Notes under the pieces: generated by a model
Databases searched by the model: none
What the model was told of the DNA's origin: nothing
The model's input: only the letters and a program-made list of their open reading frames with translations
Program-made: the position numbers and the translations under genes
Shown: positions 12,229 to 22,263 of the stretch, piece by piece
How positions within the stretch are numbered: the first letter of the stretch is position 1
How the letters are laid out: the number at the start of each line of letters is the position of its first letter
Origin: Adiantum capillus-veneris
Taxonomy: Eukaryota; Streptophyta; Polypodiopsida; Polypodiales; Pteridaceae
Reading direction: 5' to 3'
Assembly (NCBI GenBank): GCA_014529385.2
Contig: CM043946.1
Coordinates: forward strand, 36,891,558 to 36,955,557
Length of the DNA: 64,000 nucleotides

Positions 12229-13404
12229 ATGAGTAGCTACCCCTTGTTCTTTGGAGAGCCTGGGGAGGATGTAGAATTATTCTTAGCAAATTTCAAAATG
12301 TCTTGCCGTATCAAGAGGATAGTAACTGATCAAGAACGTGTAGAAATGTTTGAGGTAGTCCTTAGGAAAGATGCTAGCACTTGGTTTGGCTCTTTGCCTG
12401 AGGAAGTTAAGGGGAATTAAACGGAAGTTTTAAATTGTGTCAAGAAATACTTCTTTGATCCCCAAAACACTCAAAAATTATGGCAAGACGTTGTTTCATA
12501 TAAGCAAAAAGACTTAGATGACTACTACTTGTACAAGCAAGAGTTTCTACTTCTTTGGGCTCTATGGATACGAAATGTTGCTAACCCTGGTGACAGTGCA
12601 GAATTTCTAAAGAAGGAGAGGTTCATAGCTGGACTTTTTCCTGACCTTAAGGTAAAAATTGAGGTGGGTGCACCTGCTACCTTTGATGCAGCTGAAACTA
12701 GGGCTGCTGAGAAATATAGGAAACACAAGTGTTGAAGGGGAGAGGTTCCAATAGAAGGTCTTAGACCCAAAGGTAAGTCACAAGCATCAACATCTAGGGA
12801 GCTTCCTGAAGTAACTACAGAAATGATTGAGAAGTTAAATGAATCTTTAAGCAGCCTGTCAATTCACCTTGCAGAAGCTGTAGGTCCAAAGGGACAAGCA
12901 AAGAAGTCTGAAGAGCGAGATCCACGACCTAGGAGAGTCTTGCAATGCTGGAATTGCGGAGAGTCTGGACATGGGATGTATAATTTTCCTTGGCCCCGTG
13001 GGGAGCCAGGGAAACCTACCTTGAATTACCCAGTGATGAATGCAAGTGAAGGAGCTGGTCAACAACTGAGGCTTCTACAAAGGCCAAATGGACCAAGACC
13101 ACCTCCACAAGGGGTGGAAGGAGTTCCACCTTTGCCTGACCCAAATGTCAATGTTGTAGAAGTCACACAATCCAAAGAGGGTGACATTGAAGCAAATGGC
13201 TTCAAACGTGGGCGGGGAAAAGGTAAGGAAAAGGAAGGAGTAACATCACAAAGTGACCATGGACGAGGAAAGAAAGCAAAGGAAACTAAGGAAGCCAAGA
13301 GGACCCGTCGCCGCATCAACCTTCATGACTTCCCTCTTGGACATGGTATGGCTCCCTACAACCTTATGGAGGACATGAGAGGTAAAGGTCCAAGCATATC
13401 ATGA
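12229..13404 (+). pseudogene. Elem1 gag (Ty3/gypsy), with premature stops
   Basis: Capsid/nucleocapsid polyprotein. One frame from the ATG at 12229 (MSSYPLFFGEPGEDVELFLA) covers the retrotransposon gag domain (to about 12720, with FLKKERFIAGLFPDL) and a nucleocapsid with the knuckle CWNCGESGHGMYNF at 12946-12987. The last knuckle position is Phe instead of Cys, as in Elem3. A basic K/R-rich tail follows at 13200-13310. Stops interrupt at 12418 (TAA), 12733 (TGA) and 13402 (TGA, probably from TGG). It aligns with Elem3 gag over its length, including the C-terminal NLHDFPLG / GVEDFPLG block. Confidence 0.85.
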
Positions 13405-13414
13405 CCTCAATTTC

Positions 13415-15697
13415 TTGCATTGTGCTAGGACGGAGTTAACAAAGGCAATTAGCACTAGGAGAAGGACCAAAAAAAATGTTCCTATTGTTAAAATTGCACA
13501 TGCCCAAATGAATGAGGATATTACACCTATGCTAGATTTCTATATGAAGGGAAAACTAGTTATGAAGGGTCTAGTGGATGGGGGTGCACAAATTTGCATC
13601 ATGACAGAGGATCTTATGCAGAGACTAGGCATGCACATTCATGAGATGCCTAAAATCAAAGTGAAAATGGTAAATAATAGCAAGGTTAGGTGTTTGGGAG
13701 TTTGTAAGAATGTTTTTGTGGAAGCTTTCAGCATTAAGAAGGCTGTTGATTTCTATGTTATGTCTACAAGGGGAAATGGCTATCCATTTATCCTAGGTAG
13801 ACCGTGGCTAATGAGGATGTGAGCTTTGCAGGATTGGGAAAGCGGAAAGTTGATTTACAGGAATGACAATCACAAGAAGGTTGTCTTTGACATGAAGGAG
13901 CAACGTCAAGAGGAGCTCCAGGAGGAATCTTCTCAAAGTGAAAGCGGGGATGATTGGACCGATGAAACCTCGGAAGAAGAAAGAAGTGGTAGCACTACGG
14001 AGAAGGAGTCATCCATTGAAGTCATGGGTGTAACTTTTAGGCCAAATAACGAAGCGACATCTTGCTAAGGTTTAAAAGAGGTAGGCCCCCAGAAGAACCA
14101 AAGTTTTCATGATGAAGAAATGCTAGATGGTATGCTGTCAAAGACTCTTACTTGGGAGGAAAGAGAGGAATTCAAAAGTGTGCTAAGAAAGTTTCCTAGG
14201 CTTTTGGCTAAAGATTACACAGATGTACGTGGAGTGGATGCCATTCAACACAAGATCGAGCTAAAGCCAGAGGCCAAACCTAAAGCACAAAAGCTACGAA
14301 GATCAAGAGTCATCAAAGAGCAAGCACTACTCAAAAAGGTGAGGAAGCTTCTAGCAGCAGGGTTCATCTACCCCGTAGAGAATTCTGAGTGGGTCTCTCC
14401 AGTTGTGGTCACTCTGAAAAACAATGTCAAGTGGAGGGTATGTGTCGATTATCGTCCACTCAACAAGGCAACAAAAAGGGATCACTTTCCCCTCCCATTT
14501 CAAGATGAGATTCTTAATGAGGTAGCAGGTAAAGAAAAGTACATGGTATGCGATGGCTACTCTGGTTACTTTCAAATAGGTATTACATTGGAGGATCAAT
14601 TAAAAACAACCTTCATCACCCCTTGGGGTTGTTTTGCTTTTAGAGTCATGTCGTTTGGTTTGACAAATGCTCTAGCAATGTTTCAACGATTCATGAACAT
14701 GGTGTTTCAAGCATTCTTCCGTAAGTCTATTAGAGTATTCATAGATGATTTTTGCATCTATAGCTCTAAATCATTGCATCTACAGAAGGTAGAAGAAGGC
14801 TTGAAGAAGCTATATGATATGGGAGGTCAACTCAATATCAACAAGTGCCACATAGGTGAGGATGAAGTGATCTTGTTTGGTCACAAGGTTTCTTCCAAAG
14901 GCATTGAGGTGGATCCACCAAAGGCAAAAGCTCTCATTGAGCTACCATCACCAAAGAGTCTTAAGGAGGTAATTTCATTTATTCAAAAGGTGAAGTACAT
15001 GTCACGCTTCATTCACTTGGCATCGGAGTTACTTTACCCCCTCCAAAAGTTGACACAACATGTAGAGTTTGCATGGTCTGATGAGCTTGAAGAGTACTTT
15101 TCTTGTATAAAAATGGTTTTGGCCGAACTACCGATGCTCATGCCTCCACGTTGGGAGTTTACATTCTTTGTTAGCTCAAGTGTGGGTAAGGAGACATTGG
15201 GTGTAGTATTTCTACAACAAGATTCTCATAACACTAGGATGCGGCCTATCTACTTTGCTAGCCGGGTCATGAATGCACTTGAAAAGGATTACACAAAATC
15301 AGAATCTATGATTCTTTCTCTTGTCTTTGCAGTGATAAAGTTTAGATCCTACCTCCTACCAAAACCCTTTATCATAATCACTACTGAAAACTTGTTTCCT
15401 TGGGTGTCATCTCAAATGACATTAAGTCCCAGGATTTCAAAATGGATCATGGAATTGCAAGAGTTCGAATACTCTTTCAGAGTAGAAGATAGTGTACGTG
15501 CACAATTAGCAGGGATTCTCACCTATAGAGTGCATGAAAGGAACATCAAGGTGCCTGAAGTGAAAACCCTACCCTTACGACCACCAAGGCATTTACCTAA
15601 TGCATTCAACTTGTCTTTGATGGAGAATTTAAGAAGGCTACAGGACAAGCAGGGGGAGGGCTTGTGTTCCTTGATTCAAATGGTGAGGTTGTTATGA
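13415..15697 (+). pseudogene. Elem1 pol: protease, RT, first RNase H
   Basis: One frame with stops only at 13820 (TGA) and 14066 (TAA). The retroviral-type aspartic protease has LVDGGAQICIMTEDLM (catalytic Asp at 13577; DGG replaces the usual DSG/DTG) and ILGRPWLM. The RT spans about 14260-14910, with WRVCVDYRPLNKATKRDHFP, the GYSGYFQI block and the catalytic box FIDDFCIYS (FIDD at 14738-14749). The connection and first RNase H follow: GRPIYFASRV-like at about 15245 and KSESMILSLVFAVIKFRSYL at about 15300. The frame is lost near 15615 at the start of the second RNase H. Close relative of Elem3 pol, both of the Tat lineage. Confidence 0.88.
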
Positions 15698-16160
15698 AAG
15701 AGCATGTGAATTTTCCTAGTTCCACGAGCAACAATGAAGCAGAGTACGACATACTAATCCATGGTTTGCAGATGTGTGTTTCTCAAAAGATACGGCGTCT
15801 CATGGTAAAAGGGGATGCACTTCTCATTGTGAAGAAAATTTTAGGTGTGTGGGCTTGTAAGAATGAAAGGCTAATGCAAAAGGTTCATGCCATCCGTAAA
15901 CTCTTCAATCAATTTGAAGAAGTACAATTGTATCATATTCCTAGGAAACAAAATGAAGATGTTGATTTGCTTGCCCAAAAAGTAGTTGCATGTGTTGAGA
16001 GTGAAGTGCAGGCCATCATTGCAGCGACAGTGATAAAACAACCAAGGTACCAGGGGATCGAGTCATTGTCTCCCATTGTGAGCTACATTCTAGAGGGCGA
16101 GTTTCCAGAGGGCTTCAAAAAGACTCAAAAGCGGAGGCTCATTAAGAAGGCGTATTTGTT
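15617..16160 (+). pseudogene. Elem1 second, archaeal-type RNase H
   Basis: An additional RNase H domain between the first RNase H and integrase, the hallmark of the Tat lineage of plant gypsy elements. After a frameshift it reads FDGEFKKATGQAGGG (first Asp), TSNNEAEYDILIHGL (catalytic Glu), VKGDALLIVKKILGVWACKN (Asp) and RKQNEDVDLLAQ (final Asp, where the family has EAD). The Elem3 copy at 35.7 kb keeps all four in canonical context. A linker with QPRYQG and an RRLIKKAYLF segment leads to integrase and is cut by an insertion near 16160. Confidence 0.8.
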
Positions 16161-16446
16161 CTTGGAAGGTTCCAACACCAGATTAGAGAGTTTGAGACTT
16201 TAAACCCAATTTGGGAATCACCAATGTCTTGAAGATTTGGCCCTATGAAAAAATCTCAATTTTTAAAAAAAATCAAAGACTTTCATAAGGTAGCACTTGA
16301 AAAGGCCGTTTGAGCCATGCTCTCAAAACATTGGTTAAGATTTGACCATGTGGTCAAATCTTAAGCTTGTTTTGAAAGTGGGAATTGGTAAATTCCCAAA
16401 TTCACTAATATAGTGTTTTCCCTCAACTAAAGGGAAAAAGATCAAG
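16161..16446. mobile_element. About 285-bp insertion in the Elem1 integrase, with perfect palindrome
   Basis: Integrase coding stops after AYLFLEG and resumes at RRIPTTKEIPTILEGLHEE (16447). The equivalent stretch in Elem3 is continuous apart from about 14 residues. The inserted sequence is AT-rich and non-coding, and holds a 30-base palindrome at 16335-16364 (14-base arms, TG centre; arm TTAAGATTTGACCA). No clear terminal repeat or duplication was found, so the class of insertion is unknown. Confidence 0.5.
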
Positions 16447-16990
16447 TTTGCAGGAGAATACCGACAACCAAGGAGATTCCAACCATTCTTGAAGGTTTGC
16501 ATGAGGAAACATGTGGTGGTCATTTTGCACAGGAACTCACTGCAAAAAATATTTTGCATGCCGGATATGTTTGGCCAAGCTTGCACATTGATGTTCAACA
16601 TTGGTGCAAAAGCTGCCACAATTGTCAGATTAATGGAAACGAGCATCTGTTACATTGTCCACGTTAGTTAGTCCTTGCAAATGGTCCGTTTGAAAAATGG
16701 GGCATTGATGCTATGGGTCCATTACCTAGGACTAAAAATGGAAAATTGTATATCTTGGTGGCCATAGACTGCATGACTAGGTGGGTAGAATCTCAAAGTG
16801 TGGCAAGAGTGAATGAGAGGACAATTAGCAAGATTGTGTACACTCACATTTGTTGCAGATTTGGCACACTTTGGATATTGTTTATGATAATGGTCCAGGA
16901 TTTAGGAAGGGCTTGCTCACAGAAGTTTGTGATAAGCTTCACATTCTACATCGGCATAGCACACCCTACTATCCTCAATGAAATGGTTTG
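16447..16990 (+). pseudogene. Elem1 integrase, truncated
   Basis: The zinc-binding HHCC domain is present (LHEETCGGHFA, then HWCKSCHNC at about 16600-16630, partly in a shifted frame). The core starts GIDAMGPLPRTKNGK at 16705 with the first catalytic Asp and includes TRWVESQSVARVNERTISK. A frameshift near 16875 precedes YDNGPGFRKGLLTEV, which holds the second Asp. The sequence ends in the HSTPYYPQ---NGL region, where the third catalytic residue should follow, because HPT copy 1 begins at 16991. The rest of the integrase is not found on its far side. Confidence 0.8.
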
Positions 16991-17401
16991 CATTAGGAGA
17001 TTTCGGAGGTCTTTTGGAGGGCCTTTTGGAAGAGAGAGAGGAAAATAAGCTCTTCCAATGAGAGAAGAGCCTACGTTACGTAGAAAAATAGATTGATATT
17101 AACAAAAATATAAGAGGTGTCCCTCTTCTCATTTAATAATCTAGTGGTCCTTGAAGACGATCACTCTCTTTCATTTAATGCGAGCACCTTTTTCAGAAGG
17201 TAGATGCGGTGCATTTGATGCGGCTTATGTCATCACTAGAACTCAAAAATTTACAAAACTATCAAGTGGTGGAAGATTTTGAAACTTTTGATACTGTTAA
17301 TGCGTCCGGAACGCCCAAATATCCTAGAAATGAATGTCCAATTGCCTCGCTCCGACATCCAAAGAGGCAAAGAATGTCAAAAACCCCTAAAAGAACAATT
17401 T

Positions 17402-17460
17402 ACTAATGGCGCGCGAGGGGGCATTCCAAAATTTTGGAATGCCTCCTCACGCGCCGTTAG
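17402..17460. repeat. HPT palindrome unit (copy 1, first)
   Basis: About 59 bases: left arm ACTAATGGCGCGCGAGGGG, centre CCAAAATTTTGG, right arm mirroring it. It could extrude as a GC-armed hairpin. Confidence 0.85.
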
Positions 17461-17578
17461 TAAAAAACCCCTTTTTTCCTCTTTTAGGGAGTTTTTTGAG
17501 AGGAAAAATGTCAAAAAACCTCTAAAAATGGGCTTTCTTGAAAGATAATTGTCCAAAAATCACTAAAAGGAACTTTGT

Positions 17579-17639
17579 ACTAACGGCGCGCAGAGGGGCA
17601 TTTTAGAATTTTAGAATGCCTCCTCGCGTGCCTTAAGTA
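17579..17639. repeat. HPT palindrome unit (copy 1, second)
   Basis: Second, more degraded palindrome, 177 bases after the first, with centre TAGAATTTTAGA. Confidence 0.8.
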
Positions 17640-18041
17640 AAAAGCCCATTTTTTGGGGTTTTTTGACATTTTTTGCCTCTCCGGATGTCGGAATGAGACA
17701 AGTAGACATTCGTTTCTAGGGTATTTTGGCATTCCAGACGCATTGGTGGTGTCAAAAGCCTCAAAATCTATCACTATTTGACAAGTTGTGACTTTTCAAC
17801 TTTCAGTGATGACGTAAGCTGCATTGAATGCGCTGCACCTGCCTCCTGAAAAAGACTCTCGCATTAAATAAAAAAGTGACCGTTTTCAAGGACGATTGGG
17901 AATATAAATCTACTTTTTAGAGTGTTTGGCTGTCCTTTTGGACGTACTCACAAGGTACAAGTGTATTTTAAAAAAAGTTTCTAGAAGGAGAAATACAATT
18001 TCTTACAAGGCCCTCCAAATGACCTCCGAAATTTTCTAATG

Positions 18042-18732
18042 AGGGGGTCTCCAAGCATCATTGATGAGGTAAGGGCGTGAAAGAAGCTAGAAAGGTGTAG
18101 TAATATGCCAAAATACCTATGGAGGGGAATAAATAATGAGAAAAGGGGGTCTCCAAGCATTTAAGGCTCTCTTGTAACTCCCCCTTTTATGCAATTTTCC
18201 ACTATGAATACAAAAATAAAGGAATGGTCTTCTTCTTTTCTTTCAATTTTTGATTCATGAGGCTTGTAACTCATGGATTGGTCCATCCGATATGATAATC
18301 TTGGTGCAAACATTTTCTTCTTTCAAGATTTTTTATTAGATTAACTAATCCATGTGCTTCAAGTTCCCTTGTAGTACTCATGCAAAAGAGTCCATAATGC
18401 CTCAAAGGAAATACTACGGAAATAATCTAACCCACACTTATGAATTATTTATTAAGAAGAGACCCACACACTCATTTACATAGTGTAATTGGTTACAAAC
18501 CATTATGTTAACTCCTTTTGTAAAGTCTACAATCATTGTGGTATTTCTAAAAAATACCGTAAAGCTTTGTTGATGACCGTGTCTAGACACTAAGCATGAT
18601 GGTGTAGTCTACTACTTGAAATTTGTGACTCCAAATTTACAATTAGGTACACCTTTGTCCTTGAATTCCTTACACTTAGGGCTTGCTATGAATTATTCTA
18701 TCAAAATAGCCAAGACCAAAAAACGGCTATCA
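18042..18732 (-). repeat. Start of a gypsy 3' LTR, minus strand
   Basis: On the minus strand this begins TGATAGCCGTTTTTTGG directly after a polypurine tract at 18733-18757, the expected layout of a 3' LTR. The first 17 bases equal the start of the Elem1 LTR, but similarity stops there. The other end is not visible: HPT copy 1 abuts at 18041. A GGGGGTCTCCAAGCAT direct repeat occurs at about 18045 and 18145. No genes. Confidence 0.55.
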
Positions 18733-18757
18733 CCCCCCCCCCCCCCGCCCCCCCCTC
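18733..18757 (-). promoter_or_regulatory. Polypurine tract of the minus-strand gypsy
   Basis: A run of nearly pure C on the plus strand (G on the minus strand, one C/G interruption) sits directly before the TGATAGCC LTR start and after integrase coding sequence on the minus strand. This is the position of the plus-strand primer for reverse transcription. It is longer and more homopolymeric than the tracts of Elem2, Elem3 and Elem4. Confidence 0.75.
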
Positions 18758-18779
18758 AAAGTCGATGGTTCATTCATGT

Positions 18780-19852
18780 ACCATCGAGAAGCATGATTTG
18801 TAATGCTAGTTGGGGATAGTCTTGCATGTTGGGACTGAAATGTGACCCCCTTGTGCACTTCTCTTGGTCTGTTCCATCTAAATCTTTTTCTCTCCTACAT
18901 ACATGGGCTAAACAACATAACTGACTCACCTTGGTGCTATGACTTTGTGTCCTTCGCAAATTTTGTGGCACAATGTGACTCAAATATGGATTTAATCTAT
19001 ATCCATTCACCTTTTGGAGTGCCTTTTCCCATCCAAATCTTTGAGTTAGTAGAATCCCTTTGTGTAGGTCTCACTTACAATGAACGGACCTTCCCATCTG
19101 GTATTGAATTTAGCATCAAATCTGTTGTGTAGCTTGTTATTATACCTGAGAACCAAGCTTCCTTCTATGATATCCTTCTCCTTCAATGTTTCATCAAACT
19201 TCGCCTTCAATTGTATGGCCTTTATTCTATAGCATGAATAGGCCCTTTCTCTCTTCCATTCCAGCTCCACCAAAGTAAGTAATCTATCTATCCATACCTC
19301 TTGCGCATCTTTGAAATCCTTTCCTGTGAGTCTAATGGTTGGGATGTTTAGCTCTATTGGTTGCAAGGCTTCTTTTTCGTACACCAAGTGGAATGGAGTA
19401 AACTCATTAGCATCCTTGAAGGTTGTACAATATGCCCACAAGGCCCCATCGAAGAACTTGTCCCACAGCTTTGGCTTGTTTTGCACCATCTTTCCAATGA
19501 TACTTGGCAATGACAACATTAGCTTTCTCTACTAAACCATTTGATTGTAAATCATAGGGTGTGCTATGCCCATGTAAAATGTAAATCTCTTCACATACTT
19601 CTGTTAGGAGGCCTTTCTTGTATTCCGGACCATTATCCGAGACTATCTCTAGGGGGTTCCAAACTTGCAACATATGTGGGTATACACAAACCTGCTCACT
19701 ATTTTCTCATTCACTCTTGCCACACTTTGCGCTTCCACCCACCTAGTCATGTAATCGATAGCCACAAGGATGTATACTTTACCATTTGCTTTCCTAGGCA
19801 AGGGCCCCATTGCATCAATCCCTCATTTCTCAAAATGACCATTTGCAATTAT
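18780..19852 (-). pseudogene. Ty3/gypsy integrase fragment, Elem1-like
   Basis: Minus-strand integrase from the first-Asp region (ANGHFEK-GIDAMGPLPRK, about 19845-19790) through YILVAIDYMTRWVEAQSVA, IVSDNGPEYKKGLLTEVCEE (second Asp), HSTPYDLQSNGLVEKAN (catalytic Glu context), LWAYCTTFKDANEFTPFHLV (about 19435) and the C-terminal WEGPFIVSETY near 19070. A frameshift near 19510 and one around 19680 break it. The residues are very close to the Elem1 integrase, so it is another copy of that family in opposite orientation, truncated upstream at 19852. Confidence 0.85.
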
Positions 19853-19913
19853 GAGGAATCCCAAAATCCGAGCCAATAAAAGCCAGCAAACCATAAACCA
19901 AGCAAGACTAACA

Positions 19914-20145
19914 ATTTTTTTGATATCCTTGTAAAATATATTAGTTGTAAAAATTTATGGTTTGCGTAATTTTGTGAAATACAAAATTACGCAAACCATA
20001 AACTTTTTTTGATATCCTTGTAATACAAAATTACGCAAATCGCAAACTTTTTTTTGATATCCTTGCAATACAAAATTATGCAAACCCTAAACTTTGAAAA
20101 ACTTACAATGCTTTTTTATATCCTTGTGCAATATATTAGTTGTAT
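19914..20145. repeat. Tandem and inverted repeat cluster with 22-bp perfect hairpin
   Basis: TTTTTTGATATCCTTG recurs near 19915, 20005 and 20049, with a variant near 20110, each followed by ACAAAATTACGCAAACC-like sequence. ATATTAGTTGTA occurs at both edges. At 19954-20002 a perfect inverted repeat of 22 bases (arm TTTATGGTTTGCGTAATTTT plus GT) surrounds the 5-base loop GAAAT. Confidence 0.8.
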
Positions 20146-20570
20146 ATTGTGGTGTGTGGTTGTGTAGGTAGAGTCCGGCCACCTAGTGTGGTCAGACATG
20201 TTATAATTGTAATTGCTTAATGGTAATATAAGGAGGTTCCAGATGAGAGAGAGGCACGCTTGGTTTGGATGTGTAGGAAGAGTCGACCACACACTAGAAT
20301 ATCTTGGATTTTTGTTGGTTAGAGATACTCCCTACTTAGTTTCTTAACCTGTAAAAATAATTTTAAATTGATCTATCTCTAACACATGCCAAAAACTTTC
20401 CATCAACATTGAAATTAACCAAAAAGGTGTATTGCATCTACAAATCAAAATGGAGAGTGCAACAAAAAAAATACTGCCACACTAGAATATTTGGGGAAAA
20501 AGTTAATAGCCATAAGCACATATCACCAAAAAAACTACTTCTATAAAACCATAGAAAGGTCCACAAGACT
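20146..20570. other. Unassigned; 3' flank of the MULE gene
   Basis: No coding domain seen. It lies just downstream of the MULE transposase stop codon (minus strand) and may be the 3' part of that element, but no terminal inverted repeat was recognised. Confidence 0.4.
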
Positions 20571-20930
20571 TTAAGGCTGCATCAGCACCCGTGAACCTCC
20601 AAGTGCTTGGACTAACTCCAATTTTGTTAAAGCTGCCTGATGCATGAACTCATGAGCATGAGGGTCAAGGCCAAGTACTTGTAGAAATATGAAGTAAATG
20701 TGCTTACATGGCATATACACAAGGCGCTTGCTTTCCCGGTTTTTAAAATCCTCGCAAGTACATCTAGGAAAATCTGACATTGTCACAGAGTACATCACTC
20801 CCTTTGCACTTGACCCCATAGTATTAACATAAAAAACATGTGTTTCATTGCAAACCACAATGACCTCTCGCACCAACTCTGCTGCCATGGTTCTACCCAC
20901 TTCAATCTTGCCATGAAACTCCTTTGTTAA
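20571..20930 (-). pseudogene. MULE-type transposase, C-terminal SWIM zinc finger
   Basis: Minus-strand segment LTKEFHGKIEVGRTMAAELV..., followed by the SWIM finger FPRCTCEDFKNRESKR then MPCKHIYFIF (about 20775-20690), the CxC...CxH pattern typical of Mutator-like transposases. It ends at TAA (20571). It is the C-terminal continuation of 22264-24941: removing the 1,333-bp insertion plus one TTAA joins RSRLT to KEFHG in frame. I place no start codon in this piece because it is an internal exon-like segment. Confidence 0.85.
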
Positions 20931-22263
20931 CACTAGGTTGGTAATGGGACACTTTTATGTCCTGGGACACTTTTATGTCCTGTTAAGTGACCATTTTCCT
21001 TGAATTATGTCAAGAGTTTCAAAATGAATTTTCAGGTGCTATCTATCTAGAAATTTGTCTCATGAGCTGAAAAAAACTCGACATTTTTTTGGAATGTCAA
21101 TTCCATCTTTAACATTGTCCTCGCACAACATTTCACAACCTAAACTGTGTGAAAAAACGAGTCCTGTTTTTGGCTTTTTGCAACTATACCAATCTAGAAT
21201 TCATGTTTGTGAGGTCTATAATGCTAGAGAACTATCTTTAGTAGTCCTCAACATGTCCTGATGCTTCTAGGGAGAAATAAATATTAAAGTTGTAAGTTAT
21301 GACCAGATTACAAAAATTGTCAAATCCTGTTTTTTAGCCAATTTTAGCTCTTCTATGATTTTTTTGGTGGATTTCATGATATCCAAATGCATTTTTGATT
21401 TTCTATGTCACATATTGTAACATAAATCTAACATTCCTTGAGTTTTGGGGCGCCTAATACCCTATTTTGCATAGTACACAACGATGGTTGATTTTTTCAA
21501 TTATAGAAGAAAACGAAACATTCTAGTATATCAAGTATAGCTTTTTCAATATTGTTAGTTTCTTGTGACAACTACATGGATTTTGTAGGTAGTAACCATA
21601 TTTAGTCATAAGGATCAAATTTGGCTAGATATTGAATAGTTTCTATGGGATTCTACAACTCATAATGTTGAACCCAGTTTTTTCATGTTTGCATTATTAA
21701 CACTTCATCTTTAATTTGTCCCCAAGATTCCCCTTGGTAAGAGATGTATTATTCTTTTGACATGCTCCATGGCTCCTTATGAACATAAAGGACAATAGGG
21801 AACTAAGAAAACATGCATATATTATTTGTATTGAGCGTGGATATAGAAACTTTGATGATATGTTTGTAGAATGGTAAAAATTCAACTTTTTTGTACCTAT
21901 TTATTTTGGCAAAACAAAAAATAGTGAGTGAGAAGAAATCATATGTTCTGATCACCAACCCATTGAAGTTAACTAGGGAATTTATCTCAAGTCCTACAAA
22001 AATCCCTAATCTTATTTTTATGCAACAAAACGTAAGAAATGACTGTTTTGATGAAAATGCACTGGTCCATCAACTTTGGAGTCTTGGTGTGACCAAAAGA
22101 TGAGAAATTTTACAAGTTTCTTATTTTTTCCATGTGTAGTAGGCCTTGAACTATAACCTCATGAAAGGATTTTACAAAATGAGTGGATCTACTATGGTTT
22201 TGGAGGTTTTTTTCAAAACCCTGAAAGGACACTTTTATGTCCTGTTAGGTTACCAACCTAGTG
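20931..22263. mobile_element. TTAA-flanked inverted-repeat element
   Basis: A 1,333-bp AT-rich, non-coding element flanked on both sides by TTAA (20927-20930 and 22264-22267). Terminal inverted repeats are CACTAGGTTGGTAA at both ends, perfect over 14 bases. The 16-base motif GGACACTTTTATGTCC occurs twice in tandem at the left end and once at the right. Precise removal with one TTAA restores the MULE reading frame, which supports the 4-base duplication. A TTAA duplication is the piggyBac signature, while ends beginning CACTA recall CACTA elements, whose duplication is 3 bases. The class is therefore open. No transposase is encoded. Confidence 0.85.

Larger units (their letters stand above)
16991..18041. 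mobile_element. HPT inverted-repeat element, copy 1
   Basis: A non-coding element of 1,051 bp with terminal inverted repeats: CATTAGGAGATTTCGGAGG and TCTTTTGGAGGGCC at the left, mirrored by GGCCCTCCAAATGACCTCCG and AAATTTTCTAATG at the right. The same element is present in reverse orientation at 32121-33524. The interior has two large palindromes 177 bases apart (17402 and 17579) and a TACGTTACGTA palindrome near 17075. No transposase, so it is non-autonomous. It cuts the Elem1 integrase. No target duplication was identified, and the right flank is not integrase, implying a deletion or rearrangement there. Confidence 0.75.

Noticed and set aside
16991-18041. Target-site duplication for the HPT element
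   Set aside because: Flanks of both copies were compared for 3 to 9 bases; copy 2 tolerates multiples of 3 by reading frame, but no convincing repeat was seen, so none is claimed.
18042-18732. Calling this the 3' LTR of Elem1 itself
   Set aside because: It is on the minus strand and matches the Elem1 LTR only over the first 17 bases; it belongs to the neighbouring minus-strand gypsy.
20931-22263. Intron of the MULE gene
   Set aside because: The edges are TTAA duplications with inverted repeats rather than GT-AG splice sites.
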